This document shows positions 13,980-17,475 of a stretch of DNA of 17,475 bases, in pieces (position 1 is the stretch's first letter; the number at the start of each line of letters is the position of its first letter). The translations under genes and the position numbers were made by a program. A model generated the notes under the pieces. The model worked only from the letters and a program-made list of their open reading frames with translations, ran no database searches and had not been told where the DNA came from. This DNA is from Ga0074139 sp046336825. Lineage in GTDB: Bacteria; Bdellovibrionota; Bdellovibrionia; Bdellovibrionales; Bdellovibrionaceae. The stretch is from assembly GCA_046336825.1 (NCBI GenBank), contig JBKDFX010000036.1, positions 1 to 17,475 on the forward strand. The letters run 5' to 3'.

Positions 13980-15368
13980 ATGTATCGTGAAGTTGCAGAT
14001 TTAAAAGATAAACGAATTCTAGTTGTAGGTTTGGGAAAAACAGGTGTGTCACTCTGTCACTTCCTAACCCAACATGGAGCGCAAGTGACGGTCTCAGATC
14101 ACAAATCCAGACCCGAACTTTCAGCGCAACTTGAACTGGTGGAAAGTCTTCCAATTAAATTTGAATTGGGAAGCCACTCTCCTAAAACTTTTCTGCAGCA
14201 AGATTTGGTTGTTTTATCTCCGGGAGTCTCAGCCAATTTAAAAATTTTTGAATACGCTCGCAGTCAGGGAGTTAAAATTACGGGTGAATTTGAATTTGCT
14301 CAGGGTTTTATACGTGAGCCCATGATTGGAATCACGGGAACTAACGGTAAAACTTCAGTGGCAAAATTAATTGAAGCCTTTTTAACTGAATCATCTGTAA
14401 AAGCCTGGGTGGGCGGCTCGAACGAAAAGCCATTAACAGATTATTTGCGCTACAATGAAAAGGCACAGGTGGTTATCGTTGAAGTTTCTGGCTTCATGTT
14501 AGAGCATGTGGACCAATTCAATCCCAATAACATTGTTTTTACAAATCTAGCTGAAAATCATTTGGACCGTTATCGCTCCATGGAAGAATACGTTAATGCA
14601 AAACGAAAAATCTTTAAAAATACCAACCAGGCCACCACTTCAGTTTTGAATGCAGACGACAATGCTGTTGTTGAATTAGCGCGTGATCCTGCAGTTCAGC
14701 GTGGTCGAATTTTTTACTTTTCTAGAAAGCAAGCCTTGGAACCACAAATTATGAATATTGGCGGCGCTGTTAATATTGGCACTGATATCAAAGTTCGAAC
14801 AGGTCCAGAGATTGAGTTCTACTCAGTCAAAAATGTTAAAATGCGTGGTCGCCACAGCATTGAAAACATCATGGCCGCTATCCTTGTTTCCCGAGAACAT
14901 GGCGCTAAACACGATGCCATTCAAGCCGTGATTGATTCCTTTAAGGGCCTTCCTCACCGAATTGAATATGTTCGAAAAGTGGGTGGCGTTAATTTTTACA
15001 ATGACTCAAAAGGCACCAATGTGCATGCAGTTCTAAGAGCCCTCGACACTTTTGAAGAAAATGTGATTCTCATTATGGGCGGCAAAGAAACTAATATTAA
15101 TTTTGAACCTCTGCGGACAATGATCAAACGTAAAGTAAAAACTCTGATTTTAGTGGGTGAAGCTAAAGAAAGAATCAACCGAGAATTGGGTGACTTCAGT
15201 GAATGTTTTTTAATCGGAACTTTTGAGGAAGCTGTCTTGATTGCTTACCAAAAGTCGAGGATTGGAGACACTGTTTTACTCAGTCCCGGTTGTCCAAGCT
15301 TTGACATGTTTGACAGCTTCGAAGAGAGGGGAGATTATTTTAAAGAGATCGTGAAGAAGTTTCATTGA
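13980..15368 (+). CDS. murD: UDP-MurNAc-L-Ala:D-Glu ligase MurD
   Basis: Cytoplasmic ligase that adds D-glutamate to UDP-MurNAc-L-alanine. It has 462 residues from ATG 13980. The Rossmann-like UDP-binding N-terminus has VVGLGKTGVSL, the P-loop TGTNGKT lies at 119-125, and the central domain carries NLAENHLDRY, with NDSKGTNVHA and MGGKETN in the C-terminal domain, all diagnostic for MurD. AGAGG 6 bases upstream of ATG 13980 supports that start over the TTG two codons earlier. It sits between mraY and the small lipoprotein gene, which follows after 28 bases. Confidence 0.97.
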   Translation: MYREVADLKDKRILVVGLGKTGVSLCHFLTQHGAQVTVSDHKSRPELSAQLELVESLPIKFELGSHSPKTFLQQDLVVLSPGVSANLKIFEYARSQGVKITGEFEFAQGFIREPMIGITGTNGKTSVAKLIEAFLTESSVKAWVGGSNEKPLTDYLRYNEKAQVVIVEVSGFMLEHVDQFNPNNIVFTNLAENHLDRYRSMEEYVNAKRKIFKNTNQATTSVLNADDNAVVELARDPAVQRGRIFYFSRKQALEPQIMNIGGAVNIGTDIKVRTGPEIEFYSVKNVKMRGRHSIENIMAAILVSREHGAKHDAIQAVIDSFKGLPHRIEYVRKVGGVNFYNDSKGTNVHAVLRALDTFEENVILIMGGKETNINFEPLRTMIKRKVKTLILVGEAKERINRELGDFSECFLIGTFEEAVLIAYQKSRIGDTVLLSPGCPSFDMFDSFEERGDYFKEIVKKFH

Positions 15369-15396
15369 TCCTTACTCTCTTTCAAATGAGGTTCTT

Positions 15397-15816
15397 ATGC
15401 TAAGACATGGAAGTCTTGCTGTTTCGTTAATCCTTTCAACTCTTTTTTTATTTTCTGGGTGTTCTAGTAAAAATAAAAAAGCCGAATTACGAGAAAAGGT
15501 GATTCAGCAATCTGGTTTCATGTGTGAGTTTATTAATGGTGAACAGCACAGGCAGGTTGAAATTGAATTGAACGTTTTGATGGCTAAACGCTGTGACACT
15601 GAAAAGCCTTACTCCATGACCAACTACAAAACATCGGCAGAAGTAAATGGAGTGCTTTTTTGTTGTCGAACAAAAGACACAGTCCCTGTTAAATCTGTTA
15701 GCACGACTTCAACTAGCAGCCCGGCCTTGAGTCCTGCTGCTGGTTCTTCAACCAAAAAACCATCTGAAAAAGCTCTCGGATCAGATTTAAATATTGATAT
15801 TGAGCCTGGTCAGTAA
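15397..15816 (+). CDS. small Cys-rich lipoprotein coupled to ftsW
   Basis: A 139-residue protein not part of the canonical dcw set. A clear lipoprotein signal peptide ends in LFSGC with lipidated Cys22. The acceptor +2 and +3 residues are Ser, which by the E. coli Lol rule would favour the outer membrane. The mature core (about 25-95) has four further Cys, at 43, 66, 89 and 90, which could form two disulfides or a metal site. The C-terminus (about 96-139) is a Ser/Thr/Pro/Ala-rich, probably disordered tail ending acidic. A GAGG site precedes ATG 15397. The TAA stop shares its last A with the ftsW ATG (TAATG), so ftsW translation should depend on it. The position between murD and ftsW suggests a role in septal wall synthesis or its periplasmic regulation, but that is inference. 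I do not recognise the family. Confidence 0.8.
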   Translation: MLRHGSLAVSLILSTLFLFSGCSSKNKKAELREKVIQQSGFMCEFINGEQHRQVEIELNVLMAKRCDTEKPYSMTNYKTSAEVNGVLFCCRTKDTVPVKSVSTTSTSSPALSPAAGSSTKKPSEKALGSDLNIDIEPGQ

Positions 15817-16946
15817 TGAAACATAAGTCTTGGACTTCGAGTCTGTTGCTCGCCTTATTTGCTCTTATGGGTGTGGGACTTGTTCAGGTTTACAGTTCAA
15901 GCTTTGTTTTTGCGATCGAAACCTATAGTGATGGACTTTTTTTCTTTAAAAGACAGTTGTTTTTCAGTGCCCTCGGTTTAGGTGTTGTGGCCTTTGTGAC
16001 TTGGCTCCCCATGGATCTCATTCGACGCTATGGATGGTGGCTTTGGGCAGTGGCCTCTGTGTTTGTTTTGCTGACTTGGCTGCCTGGTTTGGGTGTTAAA
16101 GTGGGGGGAGCCCATCGCTGGATTCAACTCCCTTTTGGTTTTAGATTTGAGCCCGCTGAGCTGCTGAAAGTTGGATTCATTTTGCTCATGGCCACTTTGA
16201 TAGCCAGATCTCAGGAATTAAATCCTAAGCGCACTGTCACCTGGTCAATTTTTATAATCACTCCTCTTTTATTTGTATTAAATCAGCCAGACTTTGGAAC
16301 CTTTGCCCTTATTGTTGCTGTTGGAATGGCTCTGCTCTTTGCTTTTGGAATGTCTTGGAAAGTGATTATCGCAAGCTTTTTGGTCGCCATTCCTACTTTT
16401 TATTTTCTCGTGATGAATGTTTCTTATCGTCGAGCCCGGGTGATGGCATTCCTAGATCCCTGGTCAGAATCCCATCAAAAAGGGTTTCAGGCCATACAAA
16501 GCATGTTGAGTTTTCATGCCGGTGGTTTTTGGGGAACTGGGCTAGGGCAAGGGCAAGGAAAGCTTTTTTTCTTACCTGAAGCTCATACCGACTTCACATT
16601 GGCTGTCCTTGGTGAAGAAATGGGATTTGTTGGACTTTTTCTTATACTGTCACTTTTTGGATATGTGATTTATCGTTGTTTTCAATTGTCACTTCGAACT
16701 GAAGATCGATTTCAAAAAGCTGTTTGTTTAGGAGTAGGATTAATTTTAGGAGTCACAGTTGTCATCAATGCAGGGATGTCCATGGGGTTGTTGCCCACAA
16801 AGGGAATGGCTCTTCCATTTTTGAGTTACGGTGGAAGTTCACTGGTGACCACATGTTTGCTTTTTGGAATTCTTCTCAAAATTGAAAATGAAATTATGAG
16901 TCGCGATCAAAGTCGACAGCGAATATCTCGAATATTAAAATCATAG
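15816..16946 (+). CDS. ftsW: septal peptidoglycan polymerase FtsW (SEDS family)
   Basis: Integral membrane glycosyltransferase that polymerises lipid II at the septum in complex with FtsI. It has 376 residues (E. coli 414, with a longer N-terminus) and about ten membrane helices. SEDS landmarks include VYSSSF early, GGAHRWIQL at 98-106, FEPAELLK at 111-118, QPDFGT at 157-162, RRARVMAFLDPW at 205-216, PEAHTDF at 254-260 (whose Asp259 is the likely catalytic residue by family comparison) and LPTKGMALPFLSYGGSSL near the C-terminus. The start overlaps the preceding lipoprotein stop by one base and has no good ribosome site of its own, which supports translational coupling. murG begins 12 bases after the stop. 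Confidence 0.96.
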   Translation: MKHKSWTSSLLLALFALMGVGLVQVYSSSFVFAIETYSDGLFFFKRQLFFSALGLGVVAFVTWLPMDLIRRYGWWLWAVASVFVLLTWLPGLGVKVGGAHRWIQLPFGFRFEPAELLKVGFILLMATLIARSQELNPKRTVTWSIFIITPLLFVLNQPDFGTFALIVAVGMALLFAFGMSWKVIIASFLVAIPTFYFLVMNVSYRRARVMAFLDPWSESHQKGFQAIQSMLSFHAGGFWGTGLGQGQGKLFFLPEAHTDFTLAVLGEEMGFVGLFLILSLFGYVIYRCFQLSLRTEDRFQKAVCLGVGLILGVTVVINAGMSMGLLPTKGMALPFLSYGGSSLVTTCLLFGILLKIENEIMSRDQSRQRISRILKS

Positions 16947-16958
16947 GACAATTGAACC

Positions 16959-17475
16959 ATGGAACGTAGAATTATCGTTGTTACAGGAGGGGGAACTGGA
17001 GGCCATGTTTATCCAGGGCTGGCGGTCATTCGGTCTATCCAAAGCCAACACAACGACATTGATTTTCACTGGATTGGAACAGCTTCGGGAATGGAAGCCC
17101 AAATTGTTCCAAAAGAAAAAATTCTCTTCCACCAAATTAATGTGGGCAAGCTGAATATGTCGGGAGCCTCTCTTTTGAGTCGTTTGAAAACTCTGATTGG
17201 CTTGCCTCGAGCTTTTTATCACTGCATGAAGCTGCTTTGGAAAATCAAACCCAATTGTGTTTTAGGTGTGGGTGGTTTTGTATCTGGACCTGTCGTGCTT
17301 TGTGCAGCTTTAATGGGTTTTCCAACTGCTATTTGGGAGCCCAATGCTCATCCCGGAATGGCCAACCGATGGTTGTCACCTTTTGTGGATAAAATATTTT
17401 TAGTTTTTGTCGAAGCAAAAAAATTTTTATTTGGCCATAGTAAAATTCAAAGAGTGGGTTTGCCTATCCGTAAAG
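16959..17475 (+). CDS. murG: MurG, lipid II synthase (partial, runs off the window)
   Basis: GT-B glycosyltransferase, bound to the inner face of the membrane, that adds GlcNAc to lipid I to make lipid II. The first 172 codons are present. They include the N-terminal Gly-rich loop VVTGGGTGGHVYPGLAV (residues about 7-23), GVGGFVSGPVV, IWEPNAHPGMANRWLS (compare E-x-N-x-x-x-G-x-x-N-x-x-L in MurG) and the start of the linker to the C-terminal UDP-GlcNAc domain (RVGLPIRK). ATG 16959 has AGGA 9 bases upstream and lies 12 bases after ftsW. The C-terminal domain lies beyond the window. Confidence 0.95.
   Translation, partial: MERRIIVVTGGGTGGHVYPGLAVIRSIQSQHNDIDFHWIGTASGMEAQIVPKEKILFHQINVGKLNMSGASLLSRLKTLIGLPRAFYHCMKLLWKIKPNCVLGVGGFVSGPVVLCAALMGFPTAIWEPNAHPGMANRWLSPFVDKIFLVFVEAKKFLFGHSKIQRVGLPIRK

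Noticed and set aside
1..17475. CRISPR array, tRNA/rRNA, insertion sequence or prophage
   Set aside because: I saw no spaced direct repeats, cloverleaf, rRNA motifs, transposase or phage structural genes on either strand.

Overview
The window looks like a chromosomal segment of a Gram-negative, AT-leaning bacterium, most likely a member of Bdellovibrionota or a deltaproteobacterial relative. This is an inference from several traits: a meso-DAP-type MurE, an outer-membrane barrel protein, lipoproteins, an NtrC-like sigma-54 activator, an FtsI with a C-terminal PASTA domain, and an E. coli-like dcw gene order. No species can be named from sequence alone.

Left part (1-2866). This is a visibly AT-rich accessory stretch in which almost every gene is damaged or recoded. 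A sigma-54 activator ends abruptly just after its Walker B motif, next to what may be the 3' end of an unrelated gene. A small two-helix membrane protein is split at an A9 run. A small exported protein is split at a T8 run. An outer-membrane beta-barrel gene carries an in-frame TAA. Both homopolymer splits are restored by a -1 shift exactly at the run, so they are either fresh one-base deletions or frameshifting/slippage sites. A 304-base divergent intergenic region (1634-1937) holds a perfect 8-bp inverted repeat.

Middle (2881-5080, minus strand). A tight three-gene operon encodes a membrane-anchored zinc-ribbon protein of unknown function, a long uracil phosphoribosyltransferase-like protein and hypoxanthine phosphoribosyltransferase. 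The last two salvage nucleobases with PRPP.

Right part (5106-17475, plus strand). This is the division and cell wall (dcw) cluster in canonical order: rsmH, ftsL, ftsI, murE, murF, mraY, murD, ftsW and murG, the last cut by the window end. MurE, MurD and MurF build UDP-MurNAc-pentapeptide, MraY makes lipid I, MurG makes lipid II, and FtsW with FtsI polymerise and crosslink it at the septum with FtsL as a divisome scaffold. mraZ, normally directly before rsmH, is not there. Three non-canonical genes are inserted: a cupredoxin-like lipoprotein and an opposite-strand serine esterase between ftsI and murE, and a Cys-rich small lipoprotein that overlaps the start of ftsW by one base.

The strongest leads are the pair of -1 homopolymer junctions, the ftsW-coupled lipoprotein, the cupredoxin-like lipoprotein with an atypical metal site, and the hairpins embedded in the last codons of two minus-strand genes at convergent junctions. 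I saw no tRNA, rRNA, CRISPR array, insertion sequence or replication origin.
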